Source: DASUFH01 sp036274645
GTDB taxonomy: Bacteria > Acidobacteriota > Terriglobia > 20CM-2-55-15
Length of the DNA stretch: 8,685 nt
Direction of reading: 5' to 3'
Assembly: GCA_036274645.1 (NCBI GenBank)
Contig: DASUFH010000012.1
Coordinates: 1-8,685 of the forward strand
Positions 1 to 6,780 of this stretch are shown piece by piece; the stretch's first letter is position 1; the number at the start of each line of letters is the position of its first letter. A program made the position numbers and the translations under genes. The notes beneath the pieces are model-generated. The model was not told where the DNA came from. It worked only from the letters and a program-made list of their open reading frames with translations, and ran no database searches.

Positions 1-1619
1 CTGCGCCGTTGTGGGCTCAGGGGGAGCGGGGAGGTTCAAGCCGTGAGGCGCCCGTGAAACCCGTTCCTTTCGAGCGGATCCTGCGCGGCGATGACGAGCC
101 GCAGAACTGGTTGACCTACTCCGGCGGCCTCGACGGCCAGCGTCATAGTCCGCTGACTCAAATCAACACGGAGAATGCCCGGGAACTCAAGTTGAGTTGG
201 ACTGTCCAGTCGACCTCTCGCCAGAAACATGAGGTGACTCCGCTGGTTGTCGATGGGGTCCTGTATACCGTCCAGAGCCCCAACGATGTGTTTGCGCTGG
301 ATGCCGCGACTGGCGAAACAATCTGGCAATACTCGCATCGTCCCGAAGACGGTGTCAGCACTCCCTGGAAGTTGTCGCGTGGCCTGGCGATTCTCGGCGA
401 CAAACTGTTTCTTGCCGCTCTCGATTCCAAACTGATCGCGCTCGACGCAAAGACGGGCAAGGAGCTGTGGAAGACTTCCGTTGCGGACCACAGGCTGCAA
501 TTTTCATTCACTGTCGCGCCGATCGTGGTTAAGGACAAACTGATCCTTGGCCCCGCCGGCGGCGAGTACGGGATTCGCGGGTTCGTGGCCGCCTTCAACG
601 TGAACACCGGCAAGGAGGTCTGGCGTTTCTATACCGTGCCTGGACCGGGGGAGCCCGGTAACGAAACCTGGCAGGGACCCGACGGCAAGCCGAATGACTC
701 CTACCTGCACGGCGGCGCCCCCATCTGGACAACGGGGACCTATGATCCGGGAACGAATCTGACCTATTGGGGCACTGGAAATCCAGGTCCGGACTACAAC
801 GGCGATAACCGGATGGGCGATAACCTGTACAGCGCATCGGTGATTGCGCTCGACGCCGATACGGGAAAGCTGCGGTGGCACTACCAGTTCTCTCCCCATG
901 ACGAGTTCGATTGGGACTCCACCCAGGTTCCGGTGCTGGCCGATATCACGTTCCGCGGAACGCCCCGCAAGGTGTTGATGCTCGCCAATCGGAACGGCGT
1001 GTTTTACGTGCTCGACCGCGCAACCGGAGAATTCCTCCTGGGCAAGTCCTTCATCAAGACGAACTGGTACAGCGGATTCGACGCCAAAGGCCGGCCCATC
1101 CGCCCACCGGAGAGTCTGCCAACCGCGCAGGGAACGTTGATATACCCCGGTAACCAGGGCGGCACCAATTGGTACAGCCCTTCCTTCAGCCCGGTGACCG
1201 GCCTGTTCTACATTCCCGCGTGGGAGAACAGTTCCGGCGTCTACCGGAAGGGCCAGCTCCTCGTATATCGCGAAGGTCAGGGATTCATGGGCACGGGTCC
1301 CGGGCGCGGAGCGACGAATGAAGAGGTGTTCAGTTCCATCATCGCCCTGGATCCAGGTACCGGCGAGCGACGGTGGACCTTTCGATTGTCGGCGCCTTCC
1401 ACAGAAAGCGGAGTCCTGACCACGCAGTCCAACGTTGTGTTCGCTGGCGGTCGTAATGGACAGTTCGTGGCGCTGGATGCCCGCGATGGAAAGCTGCTGT
1501 GGGAGACCAGCCTCGGAACCACGTCGGTTTCGGCGGGCCCCGTGACCTACATGGCAAACGGAAAGCAGTACGTCAGCATTCAGTGCGGGAATTCGCTCCA
1601 CACGTTCACGCTGAAATAA
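1..1619 (+). CDS. PQQ-dependent alcohol dehydrogenase (quinoprotein, XoxF/PedH-like metal site), 5' truncated by window edge
   Basis: Exported quinoprotein that oxidises an alcohol with pyrroloquinoline quinone and a metal ion in an eight-bladed propeller. The reading frame is open to the window edge (codons at 3, 6, 9), and the first residues, APLWAQG, look like the end of a signal peptide, so the true start lies upstream. TTG at 9 is probably internal. Numbered from that TTG, family landmarks are NWLTYSGG (33-40), metal ligand E186 (GGEYGIRG), PQQ-stacking W240, metal ligand N258 (GTGNPGP), catalytic D301 (HDEFDWD), R328 (NRNG) and GGTNW (384-388). Repeated LDAxTGK/W blade motifs run throughout. 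D303, two residues after the catalytic Asp, matches the extra lanthanide ligand of XoxF and PedH; calcium enzymes have Ala or Ser there. The usual adjacent-Cys pair is absent: the equivalent stretch near 115-124 reads GVSTPWKLSR. The protein ends just after the last blade (stop 1617-1619), with no cytochrome c domain, so electrons must pass to a separate carrier. The substrate cannot be told. Family call is firm; the lanthanide preference is inferred. Confidence 0.93.
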   Translation, partial: APLWAQGERGGSSREAPVKPVPFERILRGDDEPQNWLTYSGGLDGQRHSPLTQINTENARELKLSWTVQSTSRQKHEVTPLVVDGVLYTVQSPNDVFALDAATGETIWQYSHRPEDGVSTPWKLSRGLAILGDKLFLAALDSKLIALDAKTGKELWKTSVADHRLQFSFTVAPIVVKDKLILGPAGGEYGIRGFVAAFNVNTGKEVWRFYTVPGPGEPGNETWQGPDGKPNDSYLHGGAPIWTTGTYDPGTNLTYWGTGNPGPDYNGDNRMGDNLYSASVIALDADTGKLRWHYQFSPHDEFDWDSTQVPVLADITFRGTPRKVLMLANRNGVFYVLDRATGEFLLGKSFIKTNWYSGFDAKGRPIRPPESLPTAQGTLIYPGNQGGTNWYSPSFSPVTGLFYIPAWENSSGVYRKGQLLVYREGQGFMGTGPGRGATNEEVFSSIIALDPGTGERRWTFRLSAPSTESGVLTTQSNVVFAGGRNGQFVALDARDGKLLWETSLGTTSVSAGPVTYMANGKQYVSIQCGNSLHTFTLK

Positions 1620-1748
1620 CGCAACAATCCGCATCGACGGGGTCACATGACCTGGCGGCTCTGAAGCGCTGGATTTGAATCGGAGCGGCCTCGCGGGAGG
1701 CTTGTGAAAGAGTTCCGCCGGGTAAACCATCCCCCGATACGTTGCCAC

Positions 1749-2774
1749 CTACCTGGTTTCGCCTTCAATTCTGGGGTTCGGCTGGGACAGGCCAGACGAC
1801 ATTAAGGCGGCAAGGGGCGCGTAAAACTGGAAGTGGCCGCCATCATCAATGCCGCTTCCAAGATAACCGGGGCTGAAGGAGAGCGCCAGTCTGGGATCAT
1901 CAATCAGTTCCCCGGGCACGGTGAATTCGATTGTGACGATATCGTTCTTCCGTCTGGTTGCGATCTTACTTGCGCCACTGGCATACGGTTCGAAATCGGA
2001 AACGAGACTCCGTCCGGGAGCGTCGACCAACCACGTCAACCGCACGGACTCTTCAAGCCGTCCGGCTTGCGCGCCGGTGTCCTGGCGTCCCTCAATGACG
2101 ATATGAAATCGCACACGACTGTTGGCAAGGGCCGTCGTAGTGACCCGTAGCGAGGGGGCTCTCGAAGCGGCAAACTCTTCCAGGTCATCAGGAGTGGAGT
2201 CTCCCGGTTTGAACACAAAGCCGGTTGCATGACTGCAGCAGAATCCCGGAGGCGGAAACACCTTCTTCCAGGCCCCGGAAGTGGGACCGCTCTCAAAAGC
2301 GGGTCTCACCGGCGCAGGAGGCATGAACACAAACTTTGCGAGGCGCGCGTAGAATTCATCGCACTCTGTAAAACAAGCTTTGAAGTAAAGCGCCAGGTTC
2401 GCGTCATTGGCCACCTTCCCTGGCGCCGTAAAGTCGACCGTAACGATTGTGCCGGATCGACCGCTCTTGACCTTTGGAGCATCGGGATAGGGTTTGAAGG
2501 TTGGAACCGCTGGGAAGGATCCGTCGCCGACCCTGGTCAAACGCAAACTTCGCTCGATGGGCTTGCCGTCGGTCCGGCCTCCGTTGATGACGATGTGAAA
2601 CTGCACGTACCCAGGCTCGGAAGGAACCGTCGCTGCCTGGAAGGCAAGACCATAGAATTCGACGACGTTGCGTGGGTCGTTGCCGGGGAGGATTTCTTCA
2701 GGAGGGGAAACAGCGTAGCCTGAGGCGCCTGCAAGAATGATGAGCACGATGCTCATCTGTGCAGCGAGTTTCAT
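1749..2774 (-). CDS. Secreted protein of unknown function with two tandem copies of one domain
   Basis: I do not recognise this 341-aa protein. I chose ATG at 2772-2774, because AGGA lies just upstream and MKL leads straight into a signal peptide; a GTG seven codons earlier (2793-2795) is the alternative. Residues 1-21 (MKLAAQMSIVLIILAGASGYA) form a signal peptide, so export is likely. The mature part contains two diverged copies of a beta-rich looking domain, about residues 37-151 and 198-325. Shared landmarks in order are FHIVI-x-G, S-x-RLT (SLRLT, SVRLT), F-x-PY, IVTxxFTxPG, LALxF and FYAxLA. A proline-rich linker (about 151-197) contains FCCSH. The only four cysteines are CFTEC in copy 1 and the CC of the linker, which may form disulfides. 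Copy 2 has no Cys. No catalytic motif, lipobox or membrane anchor is seen. It converges on the PQQ dehydrogenase (129-bp gap) and diverges from the AAA+ ATPase gene (79-bp gap). Coding is supported by the signal peptide and the repeat structure; function is unknown. Confidence 0.8.
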   Translation of the reverse strand: MKLAAQMSIVLIILAGASGYAVSPPEEILPGNDPRNVVEFYGLAFQAATVPSEPGYVQFHIVINGGRTDGKPIERSLRLTRVGDGSFPAVPTFKPYPDAPKVKSGRSGTIVTVDFTAPGKVANDANLALYFKACFTECDEFYARLAKFVFMPPAPVRPAFESGPTSGAWKKVFPPPGFCCSHATGFVFKPGDSTPDDLEEFAASRAPSLRVTTTALANSRVRFHIVIEGRQDTGAQAGRLEESVRLTWLVDAPGRSLVSDFEPYASGASKIATRRKNDIVTIEFTVPGELIDDPRLALSFSPGYLGSGIDDGGHFQFYAPLAALMSSGLSQPNPRIEGETR

Positions 2775-2814
2775 GTTCCTGCCCGATTGAACCACAGGAA
2801 CGGGTCGAGCGCTA

Positions 2815-2844
2815 TTGCCAAGTTCATGGCATCCCTTCTATTCT
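2815..2844 (+). promoter_or_regulatory. Candidate sigma70-type promoter of the AAA+/VWA operon
   Basis: TTGCCA (2815-2820) matches the -35 consensus TTGACA at five of six bases. TATTCT (2839-2844) matches the -10 consensus at four of six. The spacing is 18 bp. Transcription would start about 7 bases after the -10 box, near 2851-2854, which is at or next to the chosen ATG (2854). The mRNA would then be nearly leaderless, which agrees with the lack of a Shine-Dalgarno sequence before that ATG. This is a prediction from motif matching only. Confidence 0.4.
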
Positions 2845-2853
2845 CGGCTGTTT

Positions 2854-3912
2854 ATGAATTCGCCAGTCACCCTGACTCAGCGCCAGCTTTCCGATTTTCT
2901 GTTGCGTGTGGCGACCTCCCGCCCGGTCTTTATCTGGGGACCTCCGGGTATCGGGAAGAGTTCGCTCGTCGAGCAGTTCGCTTCCGGCGCGGGACTGCCG
3001 TGCGTGTCGCTGCTGGGAAGTCAGCTTGCGCCGGAAGACATCATCGGCGTCCCACAGATCATTGAAGGAAAGAGCCGCTTTTGCCCACCCGCCATGATCG
3101 CGCGGAGCGAGCCGTATTGCCTTTTTCTCGACGAACTGAACGCGTGCTCCCAGGAGGTCATGAAGTCTTTCTACAGCCTCATTCACGAGAGGCGGGTGGG
3201 CGACTACCGCATGCCGAAAGGCTCCATCGTGATTGGCGCCGGCAATCGCACCCAGGACAGCGCGATCGTGAAGCCGATGTCTTCGGCGTTGTTGAACCGG
3301 CTGGTTCATGTGCACCTCTCCGTCGCGGCGCGCGACTGGCTGGCGTGGGCGGAGACGGCCGGAATCCATTCCATGGTTCTGGAGTACATCCGTCTCAGGC
3401 CGGACCATGTGTGGGTCGCTCCTCCGAAACACGAAGAGCCGTTTTCGACACCGCGCTCGTGGCACATGCTGTCGGATGCGCTGCACGAGTACGGCGACAG
3501 CATCAGCGACGAGGAACTGCGTGTGATCGCCTTCGGATGTCTCTCACCGCATCACGCGGGTCAGTTCACGGCGTACATGAAGCAGCTCCGCGGAAAATTC
3601 AAACTCGCCGCGATTCTGAAGGGAGAAGTCCGGTGGCCCGACAAGCCGGAGGACCGCGATCTCCTCTATTTCCTGGCACAGTCGCTGCGAGCCCGCCTCA
3701 TCAAGGAACTGCCCGCCGAACGTGAAGCGATGGGATCGGACCAGAAGGACCTGGCGCATCGCTCCAAGGCGCTGATGCGTGAACTGGCCGCGCTCAGCAT
3801 GGAGATGGCGCAGATGGTGGCCGCCAAAAGCGACGACGAGCAGCTCCCGAACTGGTTCCTGCTCGATCTGGTTCGCGATCTGCCCCGACTTGTGAAAGAA
3901 AAGGATTCGTGA
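2854..3912 (+). CDS. MoxR-type AAA+ ATPase
   Basis: A 352-aa cytoplasmic AAA+ ATPase of the MoxR type, expected to couple ATP hydrolysis to remodelling of client proteins together with a VWA partner. With the ATG at 2854 as residue 1, Walker A is GPPGIGKS (29-36), Walker B is CLFLDELN with D93-E94, sensor 1 is in GAGNRTQD (N131), the likely arginine finger is R149 in LLNRLVHVHL, and sensor 2 is R201 in TPRSW. The region after about residue 260 is an extra helical tail ending in a Met/Leu/Ala-rich helix (SKALMRELAALSMEMAQM). Length is typical of the group. An upstream TTG (2815) would add 13 residues, but it coincides with the predicted -35 box and the family core starts at TLTQRQL, so ATG is preferred. 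The stop TGA overlaps the GTG start of the next gene (GTGA), which indicates one operon and translational coupling. No signal peptide or membrane segment is seen. Family assignment is secure; the client is unknown. Confidence 0.92.
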   Translation: MNSPVTLTQRQLSDFLLRVATSRPVFIWGPPGIGKSSLVEQFASGAGLPCVSLLGSQLAPEDIIGVPQIIEGKSRFCPPAMIARSEPYCLFLDELNACSQEVMKSFYSLIHERRVGDYRMPKGSIVIGAGNRTQDSAIVKPMSSALLNRLVHVHLSVAARDWLAWAETAGIHSMVLEYIRLRPDHVWVAPPKHEEPFSTPRSWHMLSDALHEYGDSISDEELRVIAFGCLSPHHAGQFTAYMKQLRGKFKLAAILKGEVRWPDKPEDRDLLYFLAQSLRARLIKELPAEREAMGSDQKDLAHRSKALMRELAALSMEMAQMVAAKSDDEQLPNWFLLDLVRDLPRLVKEKDS

Positions 3913-5747
3913 GCAACAAGGCGAACGATCCGGCGACAGAAGCGTTCAACGCGGGGCTCGCAATACTGGCCGGCCATCCGCTCTTCGGGCAGCTCGAGTC
4001 CAGCATCCTGCGAAAGCCTCGATCAAGAGCCGAGAAAAACTACTGCCCGGACAGCGGATGGGCCATTGTCGTGGATACCGGTGAGATTCATGTTCACCCG
4101 ACCCGCCGGGCGGCGCCCGAGGAATGGGCGTATGTGATCGCTCACTGTCAGCTCCATCTCGGCCTGGATCATTTCAAGGTTCGCGCGCGGCCGTCCGAGT
4201 GGAATGCGGCGGCGTGCGCCTGTGTCACGCGATTTCTGGAAGGGATCAAGCTGGGCCGCGCCCCGCTCGAAATGCTGATCCAGCCGGGCTCGATCCCAGC
4301 CCGGCCGGAGGAAACGCTCTACCAGGATTTCTGCAATCGCGGCATTCCCGAGGACGTGAAAGGATTGAGCGTCGGCGGCCCGACGGTACCGGATTTGTGG
4401 TTCGCGCATGGCGCCGTTCGTCCGCGATGGATCCCTCACAGGCCGACCAATTGGCCGGAGCGGTTTGCCGAAGCCTTGCAAGATGCGGTCACCACCACGA
4501 TCGAAAAAGCGGGGGGCGTGATTGCCGAAAAACGGAAAGAAACTCCCGGAGGCAAAGCTCGCGCGTGGTTCGTCAATCACTACCCGCTGCTGGGAGCGCT
4601 GGCCGCGACGTTCGACATTGTCGAAGCGCCCACCGAACTTTCAAGCCGTCATATCGAGATCGGAGCTGTTGAGCTGGCGTCACAACGCATTTTCATCAAT
4701 ACGAAACGTCTGAATCACGACGAGACCGTCTTCGTCATGGCGCACGAGATGCTTCACGCAGCCCTGCAACACGACACGCGCTGTCAGGGCCGCGATGCCT
4801 TTTTATGGAACGTGGCCTGTGATTTCGTGATCAACCAGTGGCTGGTCGAAATGGGGGTTGGCGCCATTCCGAAATCGGGAGCGTTGCTCGATCCGCAACT
4901 CAAGGGACTCTCGGCGGAAAGTATCTATGACCGCATCGTCACGGACCTCAGACGCTACCGCAAACACCTTACTTTTCGCGGCGTAGCCCTTGGCGACATC
5001 CTCGGAGACGGCGCGTGGCGGTCCGCGCGCAAGGGCATCGAACTCGATGAGTTCTACCGGCGGGCGCTGCAACAAGGACTCTGTTACCACGAAGAACAGG
5101 GACGAGGCACGCTGCCGGCAGGCCTTGTCGAGGAGATTCGCGCGCTCGCGCATCCAGCAATTCCCTGGGATGTCGAACTTGCGCGATGGCTGGACAACTG
5201 GTTTCAACCGCTCGAACGCGGACGGACCTTTACGCGGCCGAGCCGCCGCCAGTCGGTTACGCCCGATATTCCCCGGCCAAGCTGGGTCGTAAAGTATCCA
5301 CTGGATTCCCGGACATTCGGAGTCATCCTCGACACGTCGGGCAGCATGTGGTGGAAAGCGCGAAAGAACAGCGCCGGCAACATCAGTCTCGTGCATGTGG
5401 ATCTGCTGGCGCGCGCCCTCGGCGCGATCGCCAGCTATGCGATGTCCCGCGATGTGCCGGCTGTGCGCCTGGTGTTCTGTGACGCCCTGCCCTACGATCA
5501 AGGCTATCTTCCCGCTGAAGACATCGCCGGCCGTGTCCGTTTACGCGGTCAGGGGGGGACAGTTCTTCAGCCTGGAATCCAGCTCCTCGAAAACGCTCCA
5601 GACTTTCCTCGCGATGCGCCGATACTGATCATCACCGACGGTGAGTGCGACATTCTCAAGATCCGGCGGGAACATGCGTTCCTCCTCCCCGAAGGACGCT
5701 CACTGCCATTCCCTCCGGCAGGGAACGTATTTCGCGTTTCTGCCTGA
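3909..5747 (+). CDS. Zinc-metallopeptidase-like and VWA domain protein, partner of the MoxR-type ATPase, with a second degenerate peptidase copy
   Basis: A 612-aa soluble protein of the type annotated as putative metallopeptidase plus VWA-like domain (DUF2201 family, from memory). It starts at GTG 3909, overlapping the upstream stop by four bases, with AAGGA at 3901-3905. The active-looking metallopeptidase core has HEMLH (279-283), H288 five residues on, WNVACD (300-305) and KGLS (332-335). A C-terminal VWA domain (about 468-612) has a full MIDAS: DTSGS (475-479), T551 in GQGGT and D577 in ITDGECD. The N-terminal half holds a second copy of the peptidase core: HCQLH (79-83), H88, WNAAAC (98-103), KGLS (151-154). 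There the catalytic Glu is Cys and the Asp equivalent to D305 is Ala. The HExxH and MIDAS suggest binding of zinc and of magnesium, respectively. As in RavA-ViaA, the VWA protein is expected to bind the ATPase hexamer and link it to a substrate. No signal peptide or membrane helix is seen. Whether it cleaves protein is unknown. Confidence 0.9.
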   Translation: MSNKANDPATEAFNAGLAILAGHPLFGQLESSILRKPRSRAEKNYCPDSGWAIVVDTGEIHVHPTRRAAPEEWAYVIAHCQLHLGLDHFKVRARPSEWNAAACACVTRFLEGIKLGRAPLEMLIQPGSIPARPEETLYQDFCNRGIPEDVKGLSVGGPTVPDLWFAHGAVRPRWIPHRPTNWPERFAEALQDAVTTTIEKAGGVIAEKRKETPGGKARAWFVNHYPLLGALAATFDIVEAPTELSSRHIEIGAVELASQRIFINTKRLNHDETVFVMAHEMLHAALQHDTRCQGRDAFLWNVACDFVINQWLVEMGVGAIPKSGALLDPQLKGLSAESIYDRIVTDLRRYRKHLTFRGVALGDILGDGAWRSARKGIELDEFYRRALQQGLCYHEEQGRGTLPAGLVEEIRALAHPAIPWDVELARWLDNWFQPLERGRTFTRPSRRQSVTPDIPRPSWVVKYPLDSRTFGVILDTSGSMWWKARKNSAGNISLVHVDLLARALGAIASYAMSRDVPAVRLVFCDALPYDQGYLPAEDIAGRVRLRGQGGTVLQPGIQLLENAPDFPRDAPILIITDGECDILKIRREHAFLLPEGRSLPFPPAGNVFRVSA

Positions 5748-5815
5748 CAGCGCGCCCGGAGAGGCTAGGCCGATTTCCCAGCGCGCCCGATCTGGAGGCT
5801 AAAACCAGCGGGCTA
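5748..5815. repeat. Short GC-rich direct repeats between convergent genes
   Basis: Two related units follow one another: CAGCGCGCCCGGAGAGGCTA at 5748-5767 and a 23-base version at 5779-5801 with the same ends (CAGCGCGCCCG and GGAGGCTA) and a small internal insertion. The starts are 31 bases apart. A shortened third unit, CAGCGGGCTA (5806-5815), keeps both ends and overlaps the oxyR stop codon (CTA on the plus strand, 5813-5815). The first unit begins directly after the stop of the VWA gene. No T-rich tract follows any stem, so this is not an obvious intrinsic terminator. Function is unknown. Confidence 0.6.
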
Positions 5816-6739
5816 GCGATCACTGGAGCTCCTGGTTTCCGGATATTCCTGCCGCAACACCCCCGCAATCTTCCTCAGCGCCCCGTCCAGCGGCGAGCCT
5901 TTGCGCCAGACCAGACCGATCGTTCGATGAGGCGCGGGTTTCGAAAAGCGCCGCAGATGAATCCCAGCGCGGCGGCTCTCGATGGGGACGGCGAGTTGGG
6001 GCAACAGCGTGATGCCGGCGCCGGACGCGACCAATTGAGCGAGAGTCGAGAGGTTGGTGGCGCGGAACTCGAGTTCGCGGGCGCCGGCGCCTTCGCACAC
6101 CGTGAGGGCCTGATCGCGGAAGCAATGACCGTCGTCGAGCAGCAGCACCCCTTCACCTCGCAGATCCGCGGGAGCCACGGCTGCCTTCTTTGAGCTGAGC
6201 GGATGCCCCTGCGGCGTTGCCAGGACAAACGGGTCGGCGGCGATCGGCGCCGTGTCCAGGCGGCCGAGGTCCGCTTCCAGCGCGACGATGGCGGCATCCA
6301 GATCCCCGCGCTGCAGCGCGGCGGCGAGCGCCGAGGTCTTGTCTTCGATCCACACCGGACGCAGCTTCGGGAACTCCTTGCGAAGTACGGGAGCAATGCG
6401 ATGCAACAAATACGGTGAGATGGTCGGGATAATTCCCAGACGCAACTTCCCGGACAACGGATCGGTCGCCCGCCGAGCCGTTTCCGTCAGGGCTTCCGCA
6501 TCGGCCAGCAGTCTTCGCGCGCGCTCCACCACGTCGCCGCCCGCGGGCGTGAGCAGGACGCGCCGCCGATCTCGTTCGAACACGCGAACTCCCAGGGCCG
6601 CTTCCAGCTCGGCCAGCTGCGCGCTCAGCGCCGGTTGCGACACGTTGCACCGTTCCGCGGCTTTGCGGAAGCTGAGCAGGTCCGCTACCGCCACCAGGTA
6701 TTGAAGCTGTCTCAGCGTGAAGGGGTGTGGCGCCGGCAT
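5813..6739 (-). CDS. oxyR: OxyR, hydrogen-peroxide-sensing LysR-family transcription activator
   Basis: A 308-aa LysR-type regulator. The N-terminal winged helix-turn-helix spans about residues 7-66 (TLRQLQYLVAVAD, then SFRKAAERCNVSQPALSAQ), followed by a linker helix and a two-lobed sensing domain. The sensing region has GHCFRDQALTVC, with Cys206 and Cys215 nine residues apart, matching peroxidatic Cys199 and resolving Cys208 of E. coli OxyR. It continues with FRATNLSTLAQLV and GAGITLLP, which are highly characteristic of OxyR. Peroxide should form the 206-215 disulfide and switch the tetramer to activation of its targets. The ATG at 6737-6739 gives the normal LysR N-terminus; its ribosome binding site is weak. 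The gene is divergent from katG with 94 bp between them, the usual layout for control of katG and of itself. The C-terminal tail (YPETRSSSDR) is ordinary. Confidence 0.95.
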   Translation of the reverse strand: MPAPHPFTLRQLQYLVAVADLLSFRKAAERCNVSQPALSAQLAELEAALGVRVFERDRRRVLLTPAGGDVVERARRLLADAEALTETARRATDPLSGKLRLGIIPTISPYLLHRIAPVLRKEFPKLRPVWIEDKTSALAAALQRGDLDAAIVALEADLGRLDTAPIAADPFVLATPQGHPLSSKKAAVAPADLRGEGVLLLDDGHCFRDQALTVCEGAGARELEFRATNLSTLAQLVASGAGITLLPQLAVPIESRRAGIHLRRFSKPAPHRTIGLVWRKGSPLDGALRKIAGVLRQEYPETRSSSDR

Positions 6740-6750
6740 GACAACCCGAA

Positions 6751-6780
6751 GCTATCACACTGATCCAAACACTGTCTTGG
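6751..6780. promoter_or_regulatory. Candidate OxyR operator between oxyR and katG
   Basis: This segment of the 94-bp divergent gap holds several short symmetric or repeated elements: CTAT (6752-6755), which fits one OxyR quarter-site (ATAG on the other strand); ATC-N5-GAT (6754-6764); two ACACTG copies 12 bp apart (6757-6762 and 6769-6774); and the inverted repeat CCAA-N8-TTGG (6765-6780). It lies directly upstream of and touching the predicted katG -35 box, where a class I/II activator would bind. A full four-element ATAGNT array is not present, so the exact site is uncertain. Confidence 0.4.

Noticed and set aside
9..11. TTG as the true start of the PQQ dehydrogenase
   Set aside because: The frame is open upstream to the window edge, and the residues around it look like the end of a signal peptide. 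A start here would leave the exported enzyme without one.
1641..1652. Near-palindrome GGTCA-CA-TGACC after the PQQ dehydrogenase stop
   Set aside because: It resembles an operator half-site pair but lies between convergent gene ends. As RNA its two-base loop is not favourable, and a 12-bp symmetric site is plausible by chance.
1688..1701. Hairpin GCCTC-GCGG-GAGGC in the convergent gap, possible terminator
   Set aside because: The stem is only five to six base pairs and no T tract follows on either strand, so an intrinsic terminator cannot be supported.
504..1748. 414-aa minus-strand open frame opposite the PQQ dehydrogenase
   Set aside because: It lies wholly opposite a confident gene plus the convergent gap, and has no signal, domain or ribosome site. 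It is a codon-bias shadow.
2229..2723. 164-aa plus-strand open frame opposite the secreted protein gene
   Set aside because: The minus-strand frame has a clear signal peptide and an internal domain duplication preserved at protein level. The plus-strand frame has neither.
4124..4672. 182-aa plus-strand frame inside the VWA gene
   Set aside because: It is out of frame within a gene whose motifs are intact on both sides. The translation is Arg/Ser/Gly-rich without any domain.
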